From Tritrichomonas musculus (Eukaryota > Parabasalia > Tritrichomonadida > Tritrichomonadidae): a DNA stretch of 64,000 bases. Each line of letters opens with the position of its first letter. Position 1 is the stretch's first letter. The DNA lies in the NCBI GenBank assembly GCA_039105265.1, contig JAPFFF010000075.1, positions 248,001-312,000 on the forward strand, in the 5' to 3' direction. The notes below the pieces were generated by a model that was given only the letters and a program-made list of their open reading frames with translations, was not told the origin of the DNA and ran no database searches. Positions 30,300 to 39,929 of this stretch are shown here, in pieces. A program made the position numbers and the translations under genes.

Positions 30300-30654
30300 C
30301 TATGTTTCTATTCAAAACTATATCGAAAATTGAGTGTGTAAATGGTTTACGATGCCACTTTTCCTCGATTATAGAATTCAAATTTTTGAATGTATTCATT
30401 TTTTTTTTTTTTTGATTAATATGAAAAATACTTTAATATATTATATTTTTTAATATAAATTTTAAACAAATCTATAATAAATTGTTATAAAAATATAGTT
30501 AATATATACTTTATTAAATTATATTTCAAGATTATTTCAAAATAGTAATTTGAATGAAATTTTAATTGAAAAAGCGATGAATTCAAAAAAATCAGATGAT
30601 GAGTTAATATTTTGAGTGTGTTTTAAAAATTTAAGGATTTAGACTTTTTGCAAA
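30300..30654. other. AT-rich upstream region of the acyltransferase gene
   Basis: T-run at about 30,399-30,412; no repeat or gene recognised. Confidence 0.5.
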
Positions 30655-31899
30655 ATGTCAATCAATATCCCTCTTAAAAAAGGACAAATGAACTTTTCCA
30701 CCCCATCCTCTACCATCCAGCTTGCTTTGAAGTTGGAATCATCAGACTACATTCCCCAATTAATGGATTTTTTCACCAAATCTCTAGCATGCCTCCATCT
30801 TCGTCTCAAAGATGAAAATAACCTCGTTTATACAAAAGACAAAGTATATCATTATTCAATTCCGTCAGAATTGACCGATCTTGGAGAAGCCTGCGATTAT
30901 ATTGGAACGCATTTCACCCCATCTTATGAAGAATCTTTTGGATCAATCGCCACAAATGACAAAAACAAACTTTTTGTAGTAAATGTCTCTCATAGATTTT
31001 GTGATGGAGGCTTTTTCAAATTTCTTCTAGATAAATTCAACAATCACGAATATCCAAGCGAGATACCAATAATACCAAGATTTGCATCGGACATATTTAA
31101 AGACGAGATCCAAAAAGCGCCTTCAATGGCAGCGCCAATCAACGACAGAAGCATATTTAGATTTAGGCCAAATAAATTGGCCTCACCGATCAAACCAGCC
31201 ACGTATCAAGCACACTACGACATCAAAATGAAAGCAAATGAATTCAAGACCTACGATCCATCAAAAAACACACCGAGGAGCATAACAGACGTCATGTTTC
31301 TTGCATTGTATTTCGCCTCTTCATGCTACAAAAATTCACTTTTTGAGAGGTTATCTGTTCAGACGGTTATTGACCTCCGTACCTTATTACCGTACAAAGC
31401 AGACTTTTTAAGCTGCTATCATTGTGGTCATCTTTATCCTACAATTTCAGGCATTTCGCCAGATGACAAATTGAAAACCGTCAGTCAAAAATTGAAAGAC
31501 GACTTAAATTTGAGAAGAAAGGAAAATCGGCACTTTTCTTTGATGAAGGCAACACCCGATGCGAATGATGTTGCTTATGGAATTGGACTTTGCTACTCAG
31601 CGGTTGGTGTGATGGACATAAAACGTCCAATTGTTGACGCGTACGCGGGCATAACAATGCGATGCTCGCAGCCAAAGTCAGTGTCGCAGACTTTTGATAT
31701 TTTGTCACTTTTTAACTGGTCAGTTAGAGATAATGAACAAAATAAAAATGATTTCACAACTCAGTTGTGGTACAACAAAAACGTCATGGATCAGAGTGAA
31801 GTAAATTTGCTCGAGAAAAGAGTCAGATACTTCCTAAAGAATGTTTCTCTCGATGAAAAAGTCGGAGACGTTTATGAAACATTGAAGAAAATAAAATAA
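30655..31899 (+). CDS. HXXXDG-type (condensation/alcohol acetyltransferase-like) acyltransferase
   Basis: 414 aa from ATG 30,655. The segment VNVSHRFCDGGFFKFLL carries the HXXXDG motif (H113, D117, G118) of the CoA-dependent acyltransferase superfamily, which includes NRPS condensation domains, alcohol acetyltransferases, BAHD and wax ester enzymes. H113 would be the catalytic base. The fold pattern fits: an N-terminal strand-helix half up to about 160, then a second half starting near SITDVMFLALYFAS with TVIDLRTLLPY. The length is typical of a single two-lobed domain. No carrier protein or adenylation domain is attached or nearby, so a stand-alone acyl transfer to an alcohol or amine is more likely than peptide synthesis. 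No signal or membrane segment. The substrate cannot be told from the sequence. The gene is distinctly less AT-rich than its flanks. Confidence 0.82.
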   Translation: MSINIPLKKGQMNFSTPSSTIQLALKLESSDYIPQLMDFFTKSLACLHLRLKDENNLVYTKDKVYHYSIPSELTDLGEACDYIGTHFTPSYEESFGSIATNDKNKLFVVNVSHRFCDGGFFKFLLDKFNNHEYPSEIPIIPRFASDIFKDEIQKAPSMAAPINDRSIFRFRPNKLASPIKPATYQAHYDIKMKANEFKTYDPSKNTPRSITDVMFLALYFASSCYKNSLFERLSVQTVIDLRTLLPYKADFLSCYHCGHLYPTISGISPDDKLKTVSQKLKDDLNLRRKENRHFSLMKATPDANDVAYGIGLCYSAVGVMDIKRPIVDAYAGITMRCSQPKSVSQTFDILSLFNWSVRDNEQNKNDFTTQLWYNKNVMDQSEVNLLEKRVRYFLKNVSLDEKVGDVYETLKKIK

Positions 31900-32097
31900 A
31901 CAACTAAAAATCTTTTATTATTGTTATTTTATTACGAGTAGTTAGATAAGTGTTTTTGTTTTTCTTCCTTCATTATAAGAAATCAATCAAAAATTTGTAT
32001 TCATTCAACATATAATGAATGTAAGTGATATGATATACCTTTCGTTTAAATACTCAAAAAAGATGATAAACATTCATAAATAGGAATGCAATTTTTT
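31900..32097. other. Short AT-rich intergenic region
   Basis: Three-prime flank of the acyltransferase; merges into the 28-bp satellite. Confidence 0.4.
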
Positions 32098-32645
32098 TAT
32101 GACATTGAATACAAATTTTAGAATGTATGACATTGAATGCAATTTTTTGTATGACATTAAATACAATTTTTAATATGTATGACATTGAATACAATTTTTA
32201 ATATGTATGACATTGAATACAATTTTTAATATGTATGACATTGAATACAATTTTTAATATGTATGACATTGAATACAAATTTTAGTATTTATGACATTGA
32301 ATACAATTTTTATTATGGATGACATTGAATACAAATTTTAGAATGTATGACATTGAATGCAATTTTTTGTATGACATTAAATACAATTTTAAATATGTAT
32401 GACATTGAATACAATTTTTAATATGTATGACATTGAATACAATTTTTAATATGTATGACATTGAATACAATTTTTAATATGTATGACATTGAATACAATT
32501 TTTAATATGTATGACATTGAATACAATTTTTAATATGTATGACATTGAATACAATTTTTAATATGTATGACATTGAATACAAATTTTAGTATTTATGACA
32601 TTGAATACAATTTTTATTATGGATGACATTGAATACAATTGCTAT
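32098..32645. repeat. 28-bp minisatellite with ~220-bp higher-order period
   Basis: About 20 copies of GACATTGAATACAATTTTTA plus ATATGTAT (28 bp). Variant units (GAATGTATGACATTGAATGC) recur at 32,121 and 32,341, giving a 220-bp higher-order repeat. Minus-strand translation is only repeated MSYILKIVFNVIHIKNCIQC, so no gene is called. Confidence 0.9.
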
Positions 32646-32698
32646 ATGAAGAAATTATTAAAACATGATTTTCACATCATTTCATCAGAAGACTATTA

Positions 32699-33004
32699 AT
32701 GTTTCTAATATTTTTTCCTTTTTTGATACTGAGTAAAGAAGAGAAAGATTTAAACTTAGTTGATATTCTTGTTGCTAGAAAGATGATTAAAGAAGAACTT
32801 GAAATAGATGAAAAAAGAGCCAATGAATTAGAAATACTGATAAGTAAAAACAAAAGTGCATTAAAATGGGGTAACATACATCGATACCAAATTATTCAAG
32901 ATACAATTAATAGATTTGAAATGGAACTGGTAATATTAGAGGAGAAAATTCGAAAGAAAAAAGAAACATTGAAAAAACTCAAATATTATGAAAATGAAAT
33001 ATAA
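32699..33004 (+). CDS. Small coiled-coil protein, unknown
   Basis: 101 aa from ATG 32,699. A hydrophobic start (MFLIFFPFLILS) could be a short signal or anchor. It is followed by a highly charged helical region (EEKDLNLVDILVARKMIKEE, then ILEEKIRKKKETLKKLKYY) predicted to form a coiled coil. No recognised motif. It starts just after a minisatellite and is followed by coding-like scraps (LKKQESEKIFYQGEHETIEEM near 33,085-33,147), so it may be the 5' end of a longer decayed gene. Confidence 0.45.
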   Translation: MFLIFFPFLILSKEEKDLNLVDILVARKMIKEELEIDEKRANELEILISKNKSALKWGNIHRYQIIQDTINRFEMELVILEEKIRKKKETLKKLKYYENEI

Positions 33005-33509
33005 ATATATGAAAATTGTTTCAATAAATTAGTCTAAGGAATTGTTTCTTAAAGCTTATAAATGCGAAATATTTTATTTTAAATTGAAAAAACAAGAATC
33101 TGAAAAAATATTTTATCAAGGTGAACATGAAACTATCGAAGAAATGTAAAATATATTAATAAAGAATTCATTGCTGGTTTCAAGAAATAATGAGATATTA
33201 ATAAAATATTTGCTTTTTACTATCTTGTTTATATTTTAATTTTCATTAAAATTTTTTCATATTAATGATTTGTTTGACAAGATATATAAATCACATGAAT
33301 ACAAATTTGATTAAATTGAAGAATTGCTTTCAAAAGAATCGCATTTATTCAACAAATCCGACTTTTTGAAAGAAAAACACAACTTTTTGATAAATTCAAA
33401 AATTTTACATAGATTTGAATGATTATGAAAGAAATCCTTCTCATCAACTTGAAAACAAAGAAACAAATGTCATTTAAGATTAATTAAATAAATGGAAAAT
33501 GTGAGTTTT
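33005..33509. other. Intergenic with possible coding scraps
   Basis: Plus-strand Glu/Lys-rich fragments near 33,080-33,150 and 33,300-33,450 in changing phases may be a decayed continuation of the small coiled-coil gene. Nothing firm. Confidence 0.35.
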
Positions 33510-35468
33510 TTAATATTCTACCCAAAATGGTTCAATGTCTTTAAAAGCTTTCACAAAATAAGCTGAATCTCTATCAACATTATTAGGATTAATAAGAAAG
33601 AAATTGATTATTGGGTTTCTAAGAGATTCTATAACTCTTGAAAAGTTTGGGTTTATTGGCTTTATTTCTCCTATAAATCTGGCAAAACCATTACATTTAA
33701 CAATATTAGGGATTTCTGTTGAGATAAAAGCCGAAAAACTTTCTTTTGGTTCACATTTTTGAAGAAATGAATTGACTGCTTTTTCAAAATCTTTTTTGAA
33801 TTTATTGCAATAGTATTCACCTTTAATTGGTCCATAATTATTTGGATTATCAACTTGACGATCTGCAGAAGATGCTTTTTTAAAGACGCAAAAGTGAACA
33901 TTAATATATTCTTCTTCATTAACTTTTGATATGTCTACATTCCAGAATTTTTCATCAAGAAAAATATTTTCAAGGTTTGGCCAATCACATAATTTATTGA
34001 AAAAGTAGGTTCTCTCTTCCATTTTATAATTAAAGAAGTCATCAACTTCTTTTGGAGTAAAAAGAGATTCATTGATCATTTTCCCTTGAATTGGAACGTT
34101 TTGAGCATTGATATATTTCTCAAAATCTTCTCGATATTTATGAAATAAATTTTCAATATTTTTTGAAAATTCTTTAAGAGATGTTTGACTATTTTTATCA
34201 AGCAACGACTCAATAAAAATCGATGAAAAAATATTTCCAAAAACTCTTGTTCTCGGGTGTTGTAAAATAGAAATATTAAATTCACGTCCTGGAAGAGAAA
34301 TTGAAGCTTGATCATAGGATGAAGAAGCAAATATTATCGCTTTTTCGGCAAATTTCAAAAAATGATGAGGAACACATTTTTCTTTTGAAAATCGATCATT
34401 AACATTGTTCACAAATTGTGATACTTTCGTTATTGTTAACTCATTCATGTTTTCTAGTTTTGACTTAACAATTCTTATTGACTCTATCTTAATTTTTCCA
34501 AAATCAAATGTTTTGAGTTTTTTATCGACTTCTTTTTGCGTGTTTTCAATATCAACCTTATCAAGGCCAACTAAAAAATTGAATAAAACCGATTCAACTT
34601 CAAGATCATCTTCATATGGAAATATTTGCCTAAATTCCTTACAAATTTTTATGAGACTTATCATTGAGCCACTGTTACATGAATCATTGCAAACATAAAA
34701 ATGTTTACAGTCAATTTTGAGGAGACGTTCAATGAAAAACTGATATGGAATTCCACCAAATTGCCCAACATAGCCATGATTCAAAAAGAAAACAAATAAG
34801 TGAGTATTTTCATTAGAGAAATTTTGGTGATTTTTGATAATTTCAATATTGAAAGGTTGTACTACATTATCATATGGTTCTGGAAAATAAAATTTGAATT
34901 GTCTTGTTCCAACTTGTGCAATACTGACATCTTGATGAAAATTGAATTCACTTTTTTCTTGAGGTTTAAAATAATATTCAAAATTTGGTTTTTTATCTGA
35001 AATTTCTTCATAAAATCTTGTCGGAGCAGAAATTAAATCTACTTCACAATCTAAATTAACGAACTCGCTATTCTGTGTTGAGGTAACCAGTATTTGAGAA
35101 TATGGAATTCCAAATGCATAATGAAAAATATGGCGTATTAATAACGCAGTGCTTAGATCTTCAGCATCCTTTTGATAATATCCATTGTAAAATGGATCTT
35201 TTGAAATATGAAAAACGGAACCAACAATAATCAAAACACTTATATTCTGTCTAATTTCATGAAATTTTCCAATTTCATATTCAAATTCTTCTTTATTATC
35301 TTTTTTTCTGGAATTGAAGAAATCAATATATTCATATTGAAATTGAGTAAATAGTTTTTGACTATCTAAATGTGTAGTGTATCGCATTCTTTCCTTTGCA
35401 TCTGGGAAATCATACCCAGCATAATCTTCTGGACTATTTGTTGAAGCAAATGACAGCCAAGATCCCAT
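33510..35468 (-). CDS. Caspase/legumain-like (clan CD) cysteine peptidase homologue, predicted N-myristoylated
   Basis: 652 aa from ATG 35,468. Between about 75 and 270 the pattern is that of clan CD peptidases (caspase, metacaspase, legumain): a first strand ISVLIIVGSV, then HLFVFFLNHGYVG with catalytic-type His-Gly (H231), then CKHFYVCNDSCNSGSM with the Cys (C264) in a DSCxSG setting. That DxCxSG spacing is closest to legumain/C13 and metacaspases. The ~380-residue C-terminal part is helical and Lys/Glu-rich with no recognised domain. The N-terminus MGSWLS fits the myristoylation rule (G2, S6), which suggests membrane attachment at the cytosolic face; there is no signal peptide, so it is not a typical lysosomal legumain. 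Both catalytic-type residues are present, but activity is inferred. Confidence 0.72.
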   Translation of the reverse strand: MGSWLSFASTNSPEDYAGYDFPDAKERMRYTTHLDSQKLFTQFQYEYIDFFNSRKKDNKEEFEYEIGKFHEIRQNISVLIIVGSVFHISKDPFYNGYYQKDAEDLSTALLIRHIFHYAFGIPYSQILVTSTQNSEFVNLDCEVDLISAPTRFYEEISDKKPNFEYYFKPQEKSEFNFHQDVSIAQVGTRQFKFYFPEPYDNVVQPFNIEIIKNHQNFSNENTHLFVFFLNHGYVGQFGGIPYQFFIERLLKIDCKHFYVCNDSCNSGSMISLIKICKEFRQIFPYEDDLEVESVLFNFLVGLDKVDIENTQKEVDKKLKTFDFGKIKIESIRIVKSKLENMNELTITKVSQFVNNVNDRFSKEKCVPHHFLKFAEKAIIFASSSYDQASISLPGREFNISILQHPRTRVFGNIFSSIFIESLLDKNSQTSLKEFSKNIENLFHKYREDFEKYINAQNVPIQGKMINESLFTPKEVDDFFNYKMEERTYFFNKLCDWPNLENIFLDEKFWNVDISKVNEEEYINVHFCVFKKASSADRQVDNPNNYGPIKGEYYCNKFKKDFEKAVNSFLQKCEPKESFSAFISTEIPNIVKCNGFARFIGEIKPINPNFSRVIESLRNPIINFFLINPNNVDRDSAYFVKAFKDIEPFWVEY

Positions 35469-36437
35469 AAATTAAATGATCAAAATTTTAAAAACCTCAC
35501 AAAAAATTCTTAACAAAATTTTGATGTCCGGAGCCGTTTATGTCAATATTGACCTTGTATCGTACATCTCAATTTTTTTTTTTTTTTTAAGAAATTTAAA
35601 AAATTGTCTTTATGATATATTGTATATACAATAATAAATTATTCACTTCAAAATAGTTTTATGCAAACTTGTAACTGAAAATATTCTAAATAATTTTATA
35701 TTAGTTATAAATTATATAATGAAATAATTTGATATGTCATCTTGGCGATGTTTATGCTTTCGCATTTGTTGTTTACGAAATGATGTTCAAGAAAAAAACA
35801 TTCAGTGAATAGCAAACATGAATGACATTTTTAATGAAGTTGTCATTAATAATAAATGTCCAAAAATCAACAATGAAAAAATTCCATTCTACTACACAAA
35901 AAAAACGATTAAACGATGAATTGATTTTACTTCACTGAATTTTTATTATTATAATTATTATTATATATATTATGGGTTTAAAATCTAACATTTGATTAAA
36001 AAGGTATCATTCATTGAAAGTCATTTATACCTGAATTTAACAAAAAAAATATTAATTATGAGTTTAGTTTAGCCATTTTTCATGTGTTAATTTTGATATT
36101 ACCCGAAAATCAATTAGCAAATAGAAAATGATATATAAAAAAGCAAATGCAGATTTTTCATTCTCAGATGATATTTATTCAATTTATTTATTAAATTCAT
36201 AAACTGTTTTTTAGGAAATGAAATTTGTTTTAGGAATAATAAAATATTTTTATTAATAATAAAAAATATACGATCATTTTAACATTCAATTTATCTAAAA
36301 GCAAAAATGTTTTTTTAATAGAACAAAAAAGTATATACCTTATTTTATTAATGAATGTACTTATATAACTGGTATTGAATATAAATATGATGATTGATAT
36401 AAAAATAAATATCCAAAACTGCTTTTAATATTAAAAC
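35469..36437. other. AT-rich intergenic, nothing recognised
   Basis: T-run at about 35,573-35,589. No gene, tRNA or strong inverted repeat. Confidence 0.6.
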
Positions 36438-38633
36438 TTACTCTAAAATAATTTTAACATCGGACGGAAAAGAACGATTTCCAATTGAAGTAACAGAAGA
36501 AGGAATTTTGACTTGTTTTAATGAAGTACACTCAATAAAAGCATATTCACCAATTGATTGTAAAGATGAAGGAAAAAATATTTCTGCAAGAGATACACAT
36601 TTGCAAAAAGCTTTAAATTCAATTGAGATCAAAGATGATGGTAATACAACCTTCACCAATGATGAACATCCTGCAAAAGTATAATCTTTTATTATAGTCA
36701 CTGAATTTGGGATTTCGATTTCTTCTAAAGATGAGCATATATTGAAAGCTGCAGATCCAATCGAAGTGATAAATGGAGGAATTGTTACTCGTTTCAGTAA
36801 TGAACATTCTTTGAAAGCATGCTCACCTATTGAAACTATAGATGATGGAATATCTATTTCATATAATGACTTACAGTCATAAAAAGCTAAATCTATAATT
36901 GAAGTTAAAGAAGAGGGAATGAATATTTGTTTCAGTAATGGACAATCTTTAAAAGTAACATCAATAATTGAAGTATTTGGAGAGGATGTTGATATTAGCT
37001 CCAATGATGAGCAACCATTAAAACAATTATATTTTATATCAGTTACTGAAGATGGAATTGTGATTTGTTTCAAAGATGAGCAATTTTGGAAGACTTTGCG
37101 TCCAATTGAAGTTAATGAAGAAGGTGTTTCGAATATTATTTGCTCAAGAGAAGAGCATCCTTCAAAAGCATAACTTTCAATTGTTTTTACAGAAGCTGGA
37201 ATTGTTAGTTGAATCAATGACGAGCAAAATCTAAAAGCTTCAAATTTAATTGATGTTAATAATGAAGGAGTTTCAAATGATACTTGTTTCAATGATGAAC
37301 ATCCTTGAAAAGCAAGTTCTGAAATGGATGTAACAGTAAAAGGAATTGATATTTGTGCAAGTGATGAACAATCTTCAAATGCATGTTTATCAATTAATTT
37401 GAGAGAAGAAGGTTTTTCAAATGAAACTTGTTTCAACGATGTGCATTTTCCAAATGCTTTTATACTGATACAAGTTATGGAAGAAGGGATTGTTATGCTA
37501 ATTAAAGATGAACATTCTTCACAAAAATGTGAGTTGATTGAAGTTAATGAAGAAGGATTTTCAAATGTTATACTTTGCAACGAAAAGCATCGTCGAAAAG
37601 AATAACCAGAAAAATGGGTTAGAGAAGAAGGAATTGTTATTTCTTTCAATGATATACAATTATTAAAAGAGAAATATCCAATTGAAGTTACTGAAGAAGG
37701 AATTGTTATTCGAACTAATGATGAACATCCTTCAAATACATTTTCTCCAATTGATGTTACTGATTTTGGAATATTTATTTCTGATAATGAAGAACAGTTT
37801 GCAAAAGTTTTTTTGCAAATTTCAACGATCGAATTAGAAATTGAAATTTGCGACAATGTTGAGCACTTTTCAAAAGCACATTTTCCAATATAAGTTACTG
37901 AATGAGGAATTTCAATTTGTTTTAAAGATGAACATCCACAAAATGCATAATCCTCAATTGATGTTATTGAAGATGGAATAATTATTTTATCCAGTTTTTT
38001 GCAATAATAAAAAGCATAACTGTCGATTGATGTGATAGAAGAAGGAATTAATATTTCCTCAATTGATGAACAATAACCAAAAACAAATTCAGAAATTAAT
38101 GTTAAAGAAGAAGGAAGTGAAATTCTTTTCAATGACGAACAGTAACCAAAAGCATATTTGCCAATATTTTTAACTGAAGAAGGGATTGATATTATTTTCA
38201 ATGATTTGCATCCAAGAAAAGCACATGATTTAATAGAAATCACTGAAGATGGAATTGTTATTTGTGTTAATGATGAACAATCATAAAATGCATAAGATTC
38301 AATAGAAGTAACTGAAGATGGAATTGCTACTTGCATTAAAGATGAGCATCCTGAGAAAGCATGAGATCCAATCGAAGTAACTGAAGATGGAATCACAATT
38401 TTCTTTAATGATGTGCATTTAATGAAAGCATAAGATCCAATTGATTTAATTAGAGATGGAGTTTCAAATGATATTTCTTCAAAAAAAGTGCATTTAAAAA
38501 AAGCATCTTTCCCAATTGATGTAACGCACGATGGAATGACAATTCTTCGTATTTCATTATCTTTCCTAAAATAATTATCACAAATTTCTTGCTGATTCAA
38601 CAATAAGTAATAAACAACTTCCATTTTATTCAT
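36438..38633 (-). CDS. BspA-like leucine-rich repeat protein
   Basis: 731 aa from ATG 38,633. After a short ankyrin-like lead (MNKMEVVYYLLLNQQEI) it consists almost wholly of about 30 LRR_5 (BspA/TpLRR) units of 23 aa, consensus IPSSVTSIGxxAFxxCSSLxxI, ending NRSFPSDVKIILE. Such proteins in trichomonads are linked with surface binding and adhesion, but this one shows neither signal peptide nor membrane segment, like many in the family. The upstream phase remains open to about 38,690 (FNKNILKKVADMNKM), which would complete an ankyrin unit. It probably once formed the C-terminal half of the DUF3447 gene directly upstream (38,808-39,929, same strand). Repeat units are clean and undamaged. Confidence 0.9.
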   Translation of the reverse strand: MNKMEVVYYLLLNQQEICDNYFRKDNEIRRIVIPSCVTSIGKDAFFKCTFFEEISFETPSLIKSIGSYAFIKCTSLKKIVIPSSVTSIGSHAFSGCSSLMQVAIPSSVTSIESYAFYDCSSLTQITIPSSVISIKSCAFLGCKSLKIISIPSSVKNIGKYAFGYCSSLKRISLPSSLTLISEFVFGYCSSIEEILIPSSITSIDSYAFYYCKKLDKIIIPSSITSIEDYAFCGCSSLKQIEIPHSVTYIGKCAFEKCSTLSQISISNSIVEICKKTFANCSSLSEINIPKSVTSIGENVFEGCSSLVRITIPSSVTSIGYFSFNNCISLKEITIPSSLTHFSGYSFRRCFSLQSITFENPSSLTSINSHFCEECSSLISITIPSSITCISIKAFGKCTSLKQVSFEKPSSLKLIDKHAFEDCSSLAQISIPFTVTSISELAFQGCSSLKQVSFETPSLLTSIKFEAFRFCSSLIQLTIPASVKTIESYAFEGCSSLEQIIFETPSSLTSIGRKVFQNCSSLKQITIPSSVTDIKYNCFNGCSSLELISTSSPNTSIIDVTFKDCPLLKQIFIPSSLTSIIDLAFYDCKSLYEIDIPSSIVSIGEHAFKECSLLKRVTIPPFITSIGSAAFNICSSLEEIEIPNSVTIIKDYTFAGCSSLVKVVLPSSLISIEFKAFCKCVSLAEIFFPSSLQSIGEYAFIECTSLKQVKIPSSVTSIGNRSFPSDVKIILE

Positions 38634-38807
38634 ATCTGCAACTTTTTTTAAAATGTTTTTATTAAAATATAAACAAAAAAAACTTTAAAAATATGATTCA
38701 AGTCATTTTGAATTTCATTAAATATCTCGATTTCAAATGAAATAAAACAATATTTCTAAGAAATTTGATTAAAATAAATTCCATAAATTTGATAAAACAA
38801 AATTCGG
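38634..38807 (-). other. Interrupting segment between DUF3447 and LRR ORFs
   Basis: 174 bp separating two ORFs that are one gene in the paralogue at 21,347-23,241. All three minus-strand phases carry stops. I see no convincing intron (no conserved trichomonad branch/3' ACTAACACACAG motif), so decay is the simpler reading. Confidence 0.5.
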
Positions 38808-39929
38808 TTAAACTATCGTTTCTTCAATTTCATGTTTTTTATCTTTTAACAAAAGATTTACAATTGTATGATAACTATTCGAGCATAAGTTAAAAAAGTC
38901 ATTTTCTCCACTAAATTCTGTTGGAAAATATGCATAATTATAGTAACGTAATATATTAGAACGGATTTCATCTTTGTTCTCTTTTTCATTCATGTAATTG
39001 TTTTTAAAATATTCTGCAATTTTGTTATGGTGGCATTTAATTGACTCAATAAGGCATAATTCGTAATTATTATTTGGCGGATCAACTTTGTTGTATTCCA
39101 AAAGATGAATTAGTTCTGCATTTTCTGAATGAATGGCATAAATCCATAATGAAGATGTTAATTCAACGTTGTTCAAAAACAAGTATTGAAAGATTTGAAT
39201 AGAACCAAAGAACGCACAATATTCAATTAGACTTACATTATCATTCTCCATTAAAAGACAATTTGTTTCGAAAATCGAATGTTCAATTTCACTTGTTAAT
39301 GAGATATTCTTACGATTAACATATGCAATGAATTCTTCAACTGAATCATCACGAATTAAACAACAGATGTATGAGTCATTTTCGCCTTCTTTTCGTTTAA
39401 TATCAAAATTATCAAATGCATTGGAATCTATCTTTATAATCTCCTCTTTAATTTCTTTCGATGATTCTTCACCAATAAAACATTTTATTTCTGGATAAAA
39501 AAAGTGACAAAATCTTGTTCCATTTGGATCTATTTTATCTTTCATTTCAATGATGATTTCTTCTGAAAGAATAACTATTTTGTTTTCCAAAAGAAATAAA
39601 AGAATCATTTTGTTGGTCTGAAATATGTCAAAAATTTCTTTGTTTGAAAAGGTTTGTTGCACTTGATCTTTGAAAGATAATATGATTTTATTGATTTTTT
39701 CGATAAAACTTGGAACTCTATGATGATTGTCAGCAATATTCTTTAGAATTTGGAGAATTTGAAAAATATCTTCCCGATTCCCTTCAATTTTTTGGATATT
39801 TATTATTTCTTCAAGATTATAACAATATTCACCTTGAATTCCATCAATGTTTTCTAGATAATCTACAATATTATCATAAAAATTCTTTTTTTCCTTAATA
39901 AACATTTGAATTGATTGTTGAGGCTTCAT
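38808..39929 (-). CDS. DUF3447/ankyrin domain protein
   Basis: 373 aa from ATG 39,929. This is the N-terminal trichomonad DUF3447 module followed by ankyrin-like units: SYICCLIRDDSVEEFIAYVN, VSLIEYCAFFGSIQIFQYLF, SLWIYAIHSENAELIHLLEY, ESIKCHHNKIAEYFKNNY, and the start of another (SYHTIVNLLLKDKKHEIE) before the stop. It aligns along its whole length with the 405-codon DUF3447 part of the gene at 22,084-23,241. Ankyrin-type modules bind proteins; the family's cellular role is unknown. The frame ends in the middle of an ankyrin unit and the LRR ORF begins in mid-unit 174 bp downstream, so this is likely a split gene; it could still yield a DUF3447-only protein. Confidence 0.82.
   Translation of the reverse strand: MKPQQSIQMFIKEKKNFYDNIVDYLENIDGIQGEYCYNLEEIINIQKIEGNREDIFQILQILKNIADNHHRVPSFIEKINKIILSFKDQVQQTFSNKEIFDIFQTNKMILLFLLENKIVILSEEIIIEMKDKIDPNGTRFCHFFYPEIKCFIGEESSKEIKEEIIKIDSNAFDNFDIKRKEGENDSYICCLIRDDSVEEFIAYVNRKNISLTSEIEHSIFETNCLLMENDNVSLIEYCAFFGSIQIFQYLFLNNVELTSSLWIYAIHSENAELIHLLEYNKVDPPNNNYELCLIESIKCHHNKIAEYFKNNYMNEKENKDEIRSNILRYYNYAYFPTEFSGENDFFNLCSNSYHTIVNLLLKDKKHEIEETIV

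Noticed and set aside
36919-37605. Plus-strand frames opposite the LRR gene
   Set aside because: Antisense shadows caused by the repetitive LRR codons.
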